The translations under genes were made by a program, and so were the position numbers. DNA of 64,000 nucleotides from positions 1-64,000 of the forward strand of contig DAOTJS010000004.1 of assembly GCA_035448825.1 (NCBI GenBank). Reading direction: 5' to 3'. The stretch's first letter is position 1, and each line of letters begins with the position of its first letter. This DNA is from JAGNGI01 sp035448825 (GTDB taxonomy: Bacteria > Fidelibacterota > UBA2242). This document shows, one piece after another, positions 27,719 through 37,832 of the stretch. A model generated the notes under the pieces. That model ran no database searches and had not been told where the DNA came from. It saw only the letters and a list, made by a program, of their open reading frames with translations.

Positions 27719-28946
27719 AATTTTCCTCCTTCCATTTTAAATAAGCATCAATAGCCGCACCCAGCGCCGGAGCTTCCCGCAGGCAGGAAATTCTAATCAA
27801 CGCTGGATTTAGTCGTTTTCCGGGACAATAATGCTCTTTGGCTACCTCGTCAAGAACGGACGAATTGATAATCAATCGAGTCAATTCATTAACAAACGGC
27901 AACCAGAGAGCTTCGTCGCCTTGCGCTTCGCGCAATAACTCCCCTAACCGTTGTCCGATAACCAGACTGTCAAATAACGTATTTTTATAGTTGCTTTCCA
28001 CCTGGGGTAGCGGACGATCGGGATTGACGAATTCAAATAATCCCTGCCAGCCGGCATATATTGAAGTAATTCGTTCATAGAAAAGAAGCGCCAGGAAATG
28101 GGCAACTTTTTGCATTGTAATAATAGCCGCTTCCTCACCTTCCAAAGCCCGTTGGCGAATTTGGGGCGGAAAGATACCGATTTGGTTTAGTTCCTCCTGC
28201 GATTTTCCGATTAATTCGCCGTAAATTGACTGAATGCCACTGGAGGAAACGTACTTTTCAATGGAAAAGCCGTCCGGACACTTCATTTCCCAGGTTTTAA
28301 CAAACCAACCCTTGGCTTCATCGAGAGGAATGACTTTCCCGTTGAGTTTCAGAGCATCCGCCGCGCCGGTTCCCCCACCGAGATAATAAGAATTTCTGAC
28401 ATTCCGAAATGAACCTTCAGTGGCATATTCTTCGCCGATTCCACAATAATAGGCGTCACTGCCAATCTGATTTATCGGTTGAACTAATTCTATTCCGGCT
28501 AATGTTATTTCTTTTTCGAGTCGAACTGCATAATCGCACATTCGTGGGCCATTTTTCAGGACGGCAATGCCGCGGCCATCTTCGGTTTTAATACCCGGCA
28601 TACCAATTCCAATTAGCACCCGCCTGGCGCCGCTCCGTTTGGCAATTTGTTCAATACACCAGGATGCGGCTTTGATATAACAATCCGACTGAACGACTTC
28701 TGCGATCGTCGGAATGATTTTTCCCGCTTCCCATTCGACAATTTGCCGGTTTAAGTCAACCGGCTGGAAATTAGAGATATAGCCGGGAATTTCATTATAG
28801 GATTTTGTCGCATGGAGATTGTCAAGTGCAAAAGCAGTTCCGTGATTTTCGGTTTTCACTGACCATCCGCTGACTTTCGTTGCTCCGCCGTCAATTCCGA
28901 CTAATAAAAATTCATCTTTTAATCCGTCTTTCTTACAATTGTCCAA
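27711..28946 (-). CDS. BadF/ROK-like sugar kinase (ASKHA fold)
   Basis: 411 residues. ASKHA-fold kinases of this type phosphorylate GlcNAc, MurNAc or related sugars. The phosphate-1 loop is LLVGIDGGATKVSGW near residue 16, and a second glycine-rich loop is YYLGGGTGAADALKLNG near 190. IGIGMPGIKTEDGR lies between. The C-terminal SCLREAPALGAAIDA corresponds to the adenosine-binding Gly-Ala end. The gene lies between the GT2 gene (2 nt gap) and the SpoIID-like gene (8 nt overlap), so it is in the same transcript. A sugar from recycled cell wall is the most likely substrate, inferred from neighbours; the exact sugar is not readable. Confidence 0.78.
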   Translation of the reverse strand: MDNCKKDGLKDEFLLVGIDGGATKVSGWSVKTENHGTAFALDNLHATKSYNEIPGYISNFQPVDLNRQIVEWEAGKIIPTIAEVVQSDCYIKAASWCIEQIAKRSGARRVLIGIGMPGIKTEDGRGIAVLKNGPRMCDYAVRLEKEITLAGIELVQPINQIGSDAYYCGIGEEYATEGSFRNVRNSYYLGGGTGAADALKLNGKVIPLDEAKGWFVKTWEMKCPDGFSIEKYVSSSGIQSIYGELIGKSQEELNQIGIFPPQIRQRALEGEEAAIITMQKVAHFLALLFYERITSIYAGWQGLFEFVNPDRPLPQVESNYKNTLFDSLVIGQRLGELLREAQGDEALWLPFVNELTRLIINSSVLDEVAKEHYCPGKRLNPALIRISCLREAPALGAAIDAYLKWKEENYA

Positions 28947-28948
28947 TT

Positions 28949-30532
28949 TTAAAGCGACTTTCCCTGATTATGATTAGTGATTCCATTTAATTTTTTCCGT
29001 CGCTGGACGGCTTTCAAACGCATATAGTCTTTGGCTTCGTCGTTTTGGGCAATTGTCAGCTGATCAATATTGTGATCGGTTCCACCAGAATGCCGCACGA
29101 CTTCATAAATCGGCTCCCAGACTCGACCGATGCGGTATTTTTCACTGATTTTCAGCACCAGATCATAATCTTCGCCATAATTGCAAGCATATGGCTCGTC
29201 GTTCATCCCGAAATAGCCCATTTCCTGGATAATTTTAATCGGAATCGCACGCGGTGCTCCGGCACCATTGATACGCAAGAGATTATTACGTCCGTTGGCA
29301 TCCGTCCACTCTTCGTGTTTGACAATCGGAATTTCTTCCATTCGGACAAATTCACCACTTGGTTTCTTTTCCCAGACTTCGTACGAACCGATAACCATTC
29401 CGATTCTTTCATCAGAATTGAAGACAGCTACAATTTTCTCAATCGCATCTGATTTTAAACGATCATCAGAATCAAGCTGGACGTAGTAGCGACCGCGGAC
29501 AATTTTTAAACCAAGATTCAACGATAGTCCAATATTGTTAATATCTGCCACTACCAATCTAACCGACGGCAGACTCGCCTCAAATCTATCACCACCCGGC
29601 ATGTACCTGCGAACTTCATTAATTGTTGGATCGAGCGGTCCGCCGTTGACTACGACGATTACTTCGATATTTTTCAGCGTTTGCCTGAAGACCGAATTCA
29701 GCGCAGTACCGATAAATTCAGGCCGATGATAAACCGGAATTATTACCGAAGCCAGGCAATCGTATTTTTCGTTTAGATCCGGCCGGCGGTGGTAACCCTG
29801 GTCGGGTGCGAGATAAGCTCCGATTCTCTTCAGATGATTAGTTAAAACTACCTCGGCTTCCAGCTGGGCTTCTTTGCTCACCAACAAATAATCAAAAACA
29901 TTGTGTTTAACTCCACCGGACACCACTCGATAAAGCGAGCCGTCTATTTTATTGGCAATGTGAACCAATTTATATTTTTCCGATAACTTTAGACGAATGT
30001 CATATAAGGCGTTGTATTTCAATGACTGATCAAAACCGCCAACTGCTTCCAAAGCCGCTTTACTGAGCAGAAACACCTTGCCATAATCCTGATTATCACG
30101 TAAACGACCGGAATGATGTTTCAGAAGTCGGATTTCCTGAATTACCTCATTATTAACTAAATCGTAGTCACTATATAACATCCCCAAATCAGGATATTTT
30201 TCAGCTATTAGGGAGGCAACATCAAGGAACGAATGTTTCAGTATGACTTCGGCAACCGAATTATCAATGGATAAAATATATTTACCCTTTGCTGATTGCA
30301 CCGCTCTATTCAACGTTCGGCTGAAATTACCTGCCTCCCGAATTATCTCCAGTGGAAGTGAGCAACAATCAAATTCAGGAACTGGCTGATCCGCCTGACA
30401 TAAAACCAGAACTTCAAGCGGTAAACAGGATTGATTAAAAACCGAAGTCAAAGTTCGAGCAAACTGGTCTGCCATCTCAGGAATGTAATGTAAAACGACA
30501 CTAACTGCGCTGAAGGTATTAGTTGATTTCAT
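28949..30532 (-). CDS. Tandem GT2-family glycosyltransferase
   Basis: 527 residues from the ATG at 30532; a TTG two codons earlier is the only alternative and neither has a clear ribosome site. Two GT-A domains: the first, residues 10-220, has AVSVVLHYIPEMADQF and SIDNSVAEV, where the metal-binding DxD of active domains is not obvious. The second, residues 250-510, has ASVIIPVYHRPEFIGTALNS, VVNGGPLDPT and YYVQLDSDDRL with an intact DSDD, plus NYGEDYDLVLKISEKY. No membrane helices are seen, so it is likely cytosolic. It is the first gene of the cell-wall cluster on this strand. Donor and acceptor are unknown. Confidence 0.85.
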   Translation of the reverse strand: MKSTNTFSAVSVVLHYIPEMADQFARTLTSVFNQSCLPLEVLVLCQADQPVPEFDCCSLPLEIIREAGNFSRTLNRAVQSAKGKYILSIDNSVAEVILKHSFLDVASLIAEKYPDLGMLYSDYDLVNNEVIQEIRLLKHHSGRLRDNQDYGKVFLLSKAALEAVGGFDQSLKYNALYDIRLKLSEKYKLVHIANKIDGSLYRVVSGGVKHNVFDYLLVSKEAQLEAEVVLTNHLKRIGAYLAPDQGYHRRPDLNEKYDCLASVIIPVYHRPEFIGTALNSVFRQTLKNIEVIVVVNGGPLDPTINEVRRYMPGGDRFEASLPSVRLVVADINNIGLSLNLGLKIVRGRYYVQLDSDDRLKSDAIEKIVAVFNSDERIGMVIGSYEVWEKKPSGEFVRMEEIPIVKHEEWTDANGRNNLLRINGAGAPRAIPIKIIQEMGYFGMNDEPYACNYGEDYDLVLKISEKYRIGRVWEPIYEVVRHSGGTDHNIDQLTIAQNDEAKDYMRLKAVQRRKKLNGITNHNQGKSL

Positions 30533-30848
30533 AAGCAATTTTTGAAACGTTTGGGAATTTTAAAATGCCTAACGAGTTGTCTGATGAAACTACTGATAAG
30601 CTAATTCTCACGAACATAAAACTAATAAATTCCCTATCAAATAACTAAACATTTTAGTGACGATCGGCAATTTCTACGATTATTAACGCAAAATTATCAA
30701 AGGTGACCTGATTTTCCCCAAACCCATCGGACAACCAATTATCTTAATGCCAATCTAATCGCTATGTTTTGGAAAAAGTGAAAAAATGAAGACTCATCAA
30801 ATAATCGAATTAGCGAAAAACCAAAAACTTAAAACAACGAGGTCTCAA

Positions 30849-31166
30849 ATGAACAAAATGATTAGAATTGGTGCGTTTCTTATCCTTTTGGTCGGTTTAT
30901 TATTTTCGGCTTACCGGCTGGGATCTGAAAAAGGTAACACTTCGATTCTCTCAGTCACGACTACGGCTCAGGACTTCAACTCGGTATTAGCTAGCAGTTT
31001 GGAACAGTTAGAAAAAACCGCGCCAGAAACTACAACCGGTAAGATCATCATAAATGTGGATGATGCCGCTATTATCGTGACGGTTAAAATGAAAGATTTA
31101 CAAAAATTAACCCGTACTGAAATTCCATTCGACCAATTTATCCGCACTTATTTGAAGTTTTCGTAA
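30849..31166 (+). CDS. Small single-pass membrane protein, unknown
   Basis: 105 residues from the ATG at 30849, chosen because GAGG lies 6 nt upstream; an ATG at 30786 would add a polar 21-residue stretch before the same helix. One hydrophobic helix (IRIGAFLILLVGLLFSAYRLG) at about residues 4-24 is followed by an 80-residue soluble tail with no recognised motif. It faces the cell-wall cluster divergently and precedes the receiver/PPDK gene by about 150 nt on the same strand. It could share a promoter region with the GT2 gene. Function unknown. Confidence 0.6.
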   Translation: MNKMIRIGAFLILLVGLLFSAYRLGSEKGNTSILSVTTTAQDFNSVLASSLEQLEKTAPETTTGKIIINVDDAAIIVTVKMKDLQKLTRTEIPFDQFIRTYLKFS

Positions 31167-31313
31167 AATTTCCTCACTCGCAGAAAGCAGGCGCAGAAAC
31201 TCAAATTTTCTGCGCCTGGTGGCTTTTATTTCAAAGGTTATGATTAAAGTTTAAAATTTTCTTAAAAAATACACATCCATAAATATTCTTTTGTGTAAAT
31301 TGATTAAGACATT

Positions 31314-34283
31314 ATGAACACGAAAGAACTCAACTACTATTATAACAAATTCAAATATGGCGAGGACTGTTACCACTATCTGATGGCTAACAAGGTTAAG
31401 GAAATATTATTGGTTTCAACTTTCTATGATGCTTTTATTTTCGAACAAGATGGTCGTTTATCCGAACAGATTTATGGAGAATACCGCCAACTCAATCTTA
31501 GTACAGCCCCGATAATTACCAGCGTTCCAACTGGTGAAGATGCCTTGGCAATATTAAAAGAAAAGAAATTCGATTTGGTGGTAACAATGTTGCGCATTGG
31601 TAAAATTACACCATTTGACCTAGCACAGCGCATTAAAGAAGAAAATCCAGAATTGCCAGTTTTGCTTCTATTAAACATGCTGTCGGATGTCAAACTAACT
31701 AATATTCGTGAAGGCAAATTAAAGTATTTTGATGATATTTTCCTCTGGAACGGCGATACAAAATTATTTTTAGCAATGGTAAAATCAGTTGAGGACAAGC
31801 GTAATTTGGAATTCGACACGAAAAACGGTTTAGTTAGAATCGTTCTGTTTGTCGAGGATTCTATACAGTTTTATTCAATTTTGCTTCCTTTATTATATGA
31901 AGAAATCATTAAACAGACCCAACTTCTTATTGATGAAGAACTGACTGACATTAATAAGCGTCTCTTAATGCGCACTCGGCCGAAAGTCATTCTGGCTCAT
32001 AATTATGAAGAAGCCATGAACATTTTTACCGATTATCAGGAGTACATCCTTGCAGTTATTTCGGACATTAGTTTTTTGCACAAAGGTAAGATCGATTCTG
32101 AAGCCGGTATTAAATTAATTTCAAAAGTAAAAGAAAACGAATATGATATTCCAACGATACTACTATCATCCGAAGATAAAAATTATAATAAAGCCGCTCA
32201 ATTAGGTTCCTTCTTCTTACATAAAAAATCTAAGCACCTTTTGCTTGAGCTCCGTACCTTTATTAAAAACAACCTTGGCTTTGGCGACTTTATCTTTCGG
32301 GATGGAAGTGGTCGTGAAATCGAACGTGCTCATAATCTGATAGAATTAGAAGAAAAACTCCAAACGATTCCCGACGAATCTCTCGTTTATCATAGTAAAT
32401 CAAATCATTTTTCTTCATGGCTAATTGCCCGGGGTGAAACAAGAATAGCTCGTCAGTTAAGACTTGTCACCGTAGAGGATTTCGAAACTGTCGCAGAATT
32501 GCGTCAACACCTCATCACTACATTCAGAACAATACGTAAAGCTCGCAATACGGGTAAAATTATCAGCTTTAGCCCTCAAAATCTTTCCGAAAACACCCTG
32601 ATTTCAAAACTCAGCGAAGGTTCATTAGGTGGCAAAGGTCGCGGTTTAGCTTTTTTGAATGCTCTTCTTGTGGCTATGGATTTCTCAAAAATATTTCAAA
32701 ATATTCGAATTAGCTTACCAACTACTGCTGTTATTGGCACCAATGAATTTGATGATTTTATTATTCGCAATAAAATCAATGATCTAATGTTGGAAGAAAA
32801 ATCCGACGCTGAAATAGATCAAATATTTATAAACGGTCAACTTTCAGAAGAACTAACTAATAAATTGAAAATTTTTCTTGATTACATCCGATATCCTTTA
32901 GCAGTACGCTCTTCCGGTTTACTTGAAGATTCCTATGCTCAACCGTTTGCAGGCATTTACAGAACTTATATGCTGCCTAATAACGCTGCTAATACACTAA
33001 ATAGATTTGAACAATTAGTGACTGCCGTGAAGTTAGTATTTGCTTCCATTTATATAAAAAGCGCGCGCAATTATATAGAGAACTTGAATCATCAAGTCGA
33101 AGAAGAAAAGATGGCAGTCATCATCCAGCAGTTGGTTGGTTCTCCTATGGGAAATGATTATTTTATGCCGCATTTTTCTGGTGTAGCCCAATCGTATAAT
33201 TTCTACCCGATTACCAGCTTAAAAAATGAAGATGGCATCGCCAGTGTAGCTATTGGTATGGGGAAATCAGTTATAGAAGGCGGTCGGAGCTTTCAATTTT
33301 GCCCACGTTATCCACATCTTGAATTTATCCAGCCACAAGCTTTAGTGGTAAATTCACAGAAAAAATTCCTGGCTTTAAATATGAAAAGTTCTGCTCACAA
33401 CCTTATAAAGGGAGAAGATGTTACCATATCCGAATTGTCACTAAGCGAAGCGGAAACATTCGGGATTCTGGATCAAATGGCTTCTGTCTGGGATATGGCA
33501 AACGAGCGGTTAATTCCGGGCATCAATATTCCAGGACCGCGAGTAATCACATTTGAAAACATTCTAAAAAATGAGACTTTCCCATTAGCCGATATACTAG
33601 ATAAACTGCTGGAAATCGGAGAAAAAGCTCTCGGGACTCCAGTTGAAATCGAATTCGCAGTCAATCTTACTAATAAACCACAGGATGATGTTTTTCCGAC
33701 TTTCTACCTTTTACAAATTCGCCCTCTGGCAGTTGAATCGTCAGGCATTTCAATTTTCGATGAAACTCCAGATCGTACAAAATTATTTCTTTATACCGAA
33801 AAAGGAATGGGCAACGGTGTTATTCAAAATCTATTTGACATTATCTATCTCGATCCTGAAAAATTCGACAATCTCAAAACATTAGAAATGCAAGCTGAAA
33901 TAGAATCTTTGAATGAAAAAATGAAACACAAAAACCAGCAATATATTTTAATTGGTCCAGGCCGGTGGGGTTCTCAAGATCGCTTCCTTGGCATTCCGGT
34001 AAAATTTATCCAGGTTAGCAATGCCCGAGTAATTGTTGAAGTCGGTTTGGAAAATTTTAACATTGAACCGTCACAAGGAACTCACTTCTTTCACAACATT
34101 GTAGCAATGAAAGTCGGTTATTTTAACATCCCATATAACTCAAAAACAGATTTTCTAGATTGGGATTGGTTAAAAAAACAAACTATCGTTGAGAAAACCA
34201 ATTATTTCGTTCATATTAAAACCGATAATGAATTACGAGTTTGCATGAATGGAAAAACTGGGGTTTCAGTAATATTTAAATAA
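31314..34283 (+). CDS. Receiver-like domains fused to PEP-synthase N-terminal (PPDK-N) domain
   Basis: 989 residues. Residues 28-125 form a receiver-like fold without a clear phospho-acceptor in place (KEILLVSTFYDAFIFEQDG, FDLVVTMLRIG). Residues 175-320 form a second receiver-like region (VRIVLFVEDSIQFYSI, VISDISFL, IPTILLSSED). From about 430 onward the protein matches the ATP-grasp N-terminal domain of PEP synthase and pyruvate phosphate dikinase: SEGSLGGKGRGLAFLN, PLAVRSSGLLEDSYAQPFAG, FYLLQIRPLA. The phosphohistidine swivel domain and the PEP-binding barrel of those enzymes are missing, so it cannot complete their reaction alone. Similar long proteins are known in Bacteroidetes. Convergent with the next gene, ends 2 nt apart. 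Role uncertain, possibly regulatory. Confidence 0.82.
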   Translation: MNTKELNYYYNKFKYGEDCYHYLMANKVKEILLVSTFYDAFIFEQDGRLSEQIYGEYRQLNLSTAPIITSVPTGEDALAILKEKKFDLVVTMLRIGKITPFDLAQRIKEENPELPVLLLLNMLSDVKLTNIREGKLKYFDDIFLWNGDTKLFLAMVKSVEDKRNLEFDTKNGLVRIVLFVEDSIQFYSILLPLLYEEIIKQTQLLIDEELTDINKRLLMRTRPKVILAHNYEEAMNIFTDYQEYILAVISDISFLHKGKIDSEAGIKLISKVKENEYDIPTILLSSEDKNYNKAAQLGSFFLHKKSKHLLLELRTFIKNNLGFGDFIFRDGSGREIERAHNLIELEEKLQTIPDESLVYHSKSNHFSSWLIARGETRIARQLRLVTVEDFETVAELRQHLITTFRTIRKARNTGKIISFSPQNLSENTLISKLSEGSLGGKGRGLAFLNALLVAMDFSKIFQNIRISLPTTAVIGTNEFDDFIIRNKINDLMLEEKSDAEIDQIFINGQLSEELTNKLKIFLDYIRYPLAVRSSGLLEDSYAQPFAGIYRTYMLPNNAANTLNRFEQLVTAVKLVFASIYIKSARNYIENLNHQVEEEKMAVIIQQLVGSPMGNDYFMPHFSGVAQSYNFYPITSLKNEDGIASVAIGMGKSVIEGGRSFQFCPRYPHLEFIQPQALVVNSQKKFLALNMKSSAHNLIKGEDVTISELSLSEAETFGILDQMASVWDMANERLIPGINIPGPRVITFENILKNETFPLADILDKLLEIGEKALGTPVEIEFAVNLTNKPQDDVFPTFYLLQIRPLAVESSGISIFDETPDRTKLFLYTEKGMGNGVIQNLFDIIYLDPEKFDNLKTLEMQAEIESLNEKMKHKNQQYILIGPGRWGSQDRFLGIPVKFIQVSNARVIVEVGLENFNIEPSQGTHFFHNIVAMKVGYFNIPYNSKTDFLDWDWLKKQTIVEKTNYFVHIKTDNELRVCMNGKTGVSVIFK

Positions 34284-34285
34284 TT

Positions 34286-34639
34286 CTATTTATCCAGAAT
34301 ATTTTGAATTGCTTGATCCAGTTGATTTTTGGGCAAAGCGCCAACCAGCATTTGTGGTTGGCCGTTTTTCGGGATAAATAACAGCGACGGAATACTCCGA
34401 ACCCCAAAATATTCAGCCAGTTCGCCCTCTTCATCGGTATTGACTTTATAGATATTTACTTTACCAGCGTATTTTTTACTCAGTTCCTCCAGAACCGGCG
34501 CTAACATTTTACAGGGGTAACACCAATCAGCATAAAAGTCAATTATGCTTGGTAATTTACCCTTGTATTTCCAAGTTTGTTCATTTTCGTAATCAAATAT
34601 TTCTTTAATGAATTTTGTTTTTGTCATTCGTTCTGTCAT
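34286..34639 (-). CDS. Thioredoxin-family protein (WCYPC)
   Basis: 117 residues. Thioredoxin fold with active site FYADWCYPCKMLAP, conserved VRSIPSLLFIPKNG around cis-proline and a C-terminal helix LDQAIQNIL. No signal peptide is obvious. The two residues between the cysteines are Tyr-Pro, not Gly-Pro, a variant common among thioredoxins of FCB bacteria. There are two in-frame ATGs (residues 1 and 5); I kept the first. Second thioredoxin of the window, monocistronic, convergent with the receiver/PPDK gene. Confidence 0.9.
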   Translation of the reverse strand: MTERMTKTKFIKEIFDYENEQTWKYKGKLPSIIDFYADWCYPCKMLAPVLEELSKKYAGKVNIYKVNTDEEGELAEYFGVRSIPSLLFIPKNGQPQMLVGALPKNQLDQAIQNILDK

Positions 34640-35252
34640 ATTATTCTCAGTATTTATTTTTCAAGTTGTTTGATTCAAATAATATTTTTGGGTTACATCA
34701 GATTAATTTTAGCAAAAATATTTCATCAAAAGTTATCTCTAATATACATATTAAATTTTTTGTTAATATAAATATATCCTCATATAATCCTTTTTCAAAT
34801 TAGAAATAACCATCGTCGGCAGTGGATTCAATACACAAAATAAATTTCAAAATACTTAAAATAATTAAGTATTAATGAAAAATGTTTTTGACAATATCAT
34901 AATTAATATTATTTTTACAATTAGAAAAAATTGATTTAGATATTTAGATTCATTTTTTATTAGATTATATTTAAAGTAGAGTTAATTGGTTATTGAGAAA
35001 ACATAATGAAATATTTTAAAAGATCAACCAGAATGAGGCAATTGACATCATTATGAATTGCTTTAAACAAAGAGAAAAATGGATAAATTTTCCATGAATA
35101 TCATTTTGGTTTATATCGTTTATTTTCATTATATTCTAGCTAATTACAGCGATTTTCCGATCATTTAGACTTTACTGATTCAATTAATATTTCAACAAGG
35201 CTTTTTAAAAAGATTTGTCATTTATTATGTTAAAAAGAAAGGGATAATTATT
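34640..35252. other. A+T-rich intergenic region, no gene seen
   Basis: About 610 bp between the divergent thioredoxin and gdhA genes. Strongly A+T-rich, with several short open frames that lack ribosome sites and homology. Promoters for both genes are expected here; I cannot define them. AAAGGGATAATTATT sits directly before the gdhA start. Confidence 0.6.
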
Positions 35253-36500
35253 ATGACCAAAAGCAATATTTTCCGAATTGCTCAATTACAACTCGATCGT
35301 TGTGCCAAAATTCTGAATCTGGAACCTAACATTCACGAATTGTTACGAGTACCAATGCGTGAAGTTAACGTCTCATTACCAGTACGTATGGATGATGGAA
35401 CTGTTCGAATATTTCGTGGATTTCGTGTTCAGTATAATGATGCAAAAGGTCCTACCAAAGGTGGATTGCGTTTTCATCCAGATGAAACCATCGATACCAT
35501 CCGAGCACTGGCAGCTTGGATGACCTGGAAATGCTCCCTTATGGACCTGCCTCTAGGAGGTGCAAAAGGCGGAATTATTTGTAATCCGAAAGAACTTTCG
35601 CTAACTGAACTTGAACAACTTAGTCGTGCTTATATTAGAAGTATCTACAATTTTATTGGACCTGAAAAAGATGTACCCGCTCCAGACGTATATACTACCC
35701 CTCAAATTATGGCATGGATGATGGATGAATATTCAAAAATTGCAGGTGAAAACAAATTTGGGGTTATTACAGGCAAACCTATTTCTTTAGGTGGATCAAT
35801 CGGTCGAGCGGATGCCACCGGTCGCGGTGGTATCTATACCATTCAGGAAGCCGTCAAAGAATGTGACATTGATCTTGAAAAAGCAACTTTCGCTATACAG
35901 GGATATGGTAATGCCGGTTACTATACGGCTCATCTTATTAAAGCAATATTCGGAAGTAAAATTGTCGCAATCAGTGATAGTCAAGGGGGTATTTATTGTG
36001 AACGTGGTTTGGATCCCGAGGTTGTTCTCAATCATAAAAATAGCACTGGTTCAGTGATCAATACCCCAGATGTCGATCACATTTCTAACGAAGAATTATT
36101 AGAGCTAAATGTTGATATCCTTATTCCATCAGCTCTTGAAGAACAAATCACTAAGAACAATGCCTCAAACATTAAAGCCAAAATAATCGCTGAATTGGCA
36201 AATGGACCGACTACACCGGAGGCAGATGATATCCTATATCAGAACGGTGTACACATCATACCAGATTTTCTATGTAACGCCGGAGGGGTAACGGTATCTT
36301 ATCTCGAAATGGTTCAGAATGCCTGCATTTATTATTGGGACGAAACTCAGGTTTATGATATTCTAAGTAAGCGCATGAAATCAGCCTATTATACGGTGCT
36401 TAATACTTCTAAAAAATATAAAATTTCAATGCGCGAAGCCGCTTATGTCGTCGCTGTTAGCCGGGTAGTTGAGGCAATGAAATTGAGGGGCTGGGTTTGA
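35253..36500 (+). CDS. gdhA: Glu/Leu/Phe/Val-type glutamate dehydrogenase
   Basis: 415 residues, the size of hexameric NAD(P)-dependent glutamate dehydrogenases. They interconvert glutamate and 2-oxoglutarate plus ammonia. The substrate domain has GPTKGGLRFHP, WKCSLMDLPLGGAKGGI (with the catalytic Lys in GGAKGG), and PAPDVYTTPQIMAWMMDEYS. The dinucleotide-binding domain carries ATFAIQGYGNAGYYTAHLI. The C-terminal segment IADFLCNAGGVTVSYLE-like sequence (here IPDFLCNAGGVTVSYLE) completes the signature. Coenzyme preference is not evident. AAAGGGA lies before the ATG. It stands alone between two long A+T-rich gaps. Confidence 0.97.
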   Translation: MTKSNIFRIAQLQLDRCAKILNLEPNIHELLRVPMREVNVSLPVRMDDGTVRIFRGFRVQYNDAKGPTKGGLRFHPDETIDTIRALAAWMTWKCSLMDLPLGGAKGGIICNPKELSLTELEQLSRAYIRSIYNFIGPEKDVPAPDVYTTPQIMAWMMDEYSKIAGENKFGVITGKPISLGGSIGRADATGRGGIYTIQEAVKECDIDLEKATFAIQGYGNAGYYTAHLIKAIFGSKIVAISDSQGGIYCERGLDPEVVLNHKNSTGSVINTPDVDHISNEELLELNVDILIPSALEEQITKNNASNIKAKIIAELANGPTTPEADDILYQNGVHIIPDFLCNAGGVTVSYLEMVQNACIYYWDETQVYDILSKRMKSAYYTVLNTSKKYKISMREAAYVVAVSRVVEAMKLRGWV

Positions 36501-37217
36501 GCTAAACGCAAAATAGCCGGTTTTCAATCAATTGCATTACTATATTCAGTCAGAAAATAGAGCATTAAAATAAATTAATGATTAATACCGGATTTGTTCC
36601 AATGAATACTAAATACTTTTGATTTTATTAGTACCTGAAGATTTTGAGTTTAAATTATTCTAAATCTCGATAGCATAAGATATTCTCTGTACTACATTGA
36701 TCAGCTCGGAAATCAATTTAAACGAAAAATCAGTGCATTTATAAAAATCCGGCTTCTACTGATAGGCAAGCTCTTAATCATCCTACGCATAGAATCAAAA
36801 CCAGAAAATGTCTGCTGTTTACGATAGGGTAAGCAATAAATCAATACTTTCTTATTGTAATGAGATCAAACACCTCCCAAGTTAATTGATATTTTTAAGT
36901 TGAAAATAAACGGAAAACTATTACCCTAATCAAAGCTTGTAACTGATTATTTTCAACATTTGCTCAATATTATCTGTTGACATCTATTTCTCCTTTTACT
37001 TTATAAACCACATCTATTTAAAAAGCGGGAAAAAAAATTTATTTATCAAATCATTTCTTTATCTACCCACACTTTTCTGTGATGAACCTTATCTGGATTT
37101 TTTTATAAAGGAACAAATAATTATTGTTTTTTCATTGATAAATAATAGTAGTAGTATAATTTTACGTTTTTTAATAATATATATAGACTTATTATGTTAG
37201 CTATAGAGGCATTTTAT
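36501..37217. other. A+T-rich intergenic region, no gene seen
   Basis: About 700 bp without a supportable gene or RNA. Very A+T-rich, with TTAATAATATATATAGACTT directly ahead of the sensor gene at 37218, which could serve as a promoter. No repeat or hairpin array was noticed. Confidence 0.55.
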
Positions 37218-37829
37218 ATGAAAGCAATTAATAAGAGCGACTTAGACGAGTTTCTTAAGATTAAGGGTGAAGTCAAAGGGGTAGTATTTCAGACTGACGG
37301 CAAATATATCCTACAAAAAGAAGGCGAGGAAGGGCTAAAAAAGTTAGAAAAAAGGATCGCAGAACTTGGATATCCCATTGATTATCGGAAAAAAGGAGAA
37401 GCATTAGATTTAAATCCGATTGGATTGCGAATCATTTCACTTCTAGTAATCAAGGACACTTTCAATTGGCCAGATTCGGAAATAAGAAATATGGGATATG
37501 CGGCGCCGGGATTTTCATTTATAGTAAAACTTTTTATGCACTTTTTTATTTCATTTAAAAAATCCGCTAATGAGTACCCTTCATATTGGACAATGCATTA
37601 TACTATCGGCAACCTCGAGGTAATAAATCTGGACGAAAAATCAAAAGAGATTACGATTCACCTTAACGATTTCAAAGTTCATCCTATTATGTGCCTATAT
37701 CTTGAGGGATACTTTGAAAGGATTTATGAATTCGCTGTCGGAAAAGGGAAAGGGAACTGCACGGAGACTAAATGTATGTTTAAAGGCGATCCCTATCATG
37801 AATATGTTTTTAAAATGAAAAGGCAATAA
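37218..37829 (+). CDS. V4R-like ligand-sensing protein
   Basis: 203 residues from the ATG at 37218, preceded by AGAGG; an upstream ATG at 37194 has no site. The C-terminal half has a pattern like the V4R/HNOB superfamily of small-molecule sensing domains: a helix-rich start, then GYFERIYEFAVGKGKG and the ending CTETKCMFKGDPYHEYVF, where V4R members end with Glu-x-Lys-Cys and a Gly-Asp/Glu-x-x-Cys/His-x-Phe segment. Cysteines at the end could bind metal or a ligand. It ends 3 nt before the hybrid kinase, so the two are almost certainly co-expressed and it may feed its signal to that kinase. The family call is moderate. Confidence 0.6.
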   Translation: MKAINKSDLDEFLKIKGEVKGVVFQTDGKYILQKEGEEGLKKLEKRIAELGYPIDYRKKGEALDLNPIGLRIISLLVIKDTFNWPDSEIRNMGYAAPGFSFIVKLFMHFFISFKKSANEYPSYWTMHYTIGNLEVINLDEKSKEITIHLNDFKVHPIMCLYLEGYFERIYEFAVGKGKGNCTETKCMFKGDPYHEYVFKMKRQ

Positions 37830-37832
37830 AAT

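Noticed and set aside
31314..34283. A complete PEP synthase
   Set aside because: The phosphohistidine swivel domain and PEP-binding barrel are not present.
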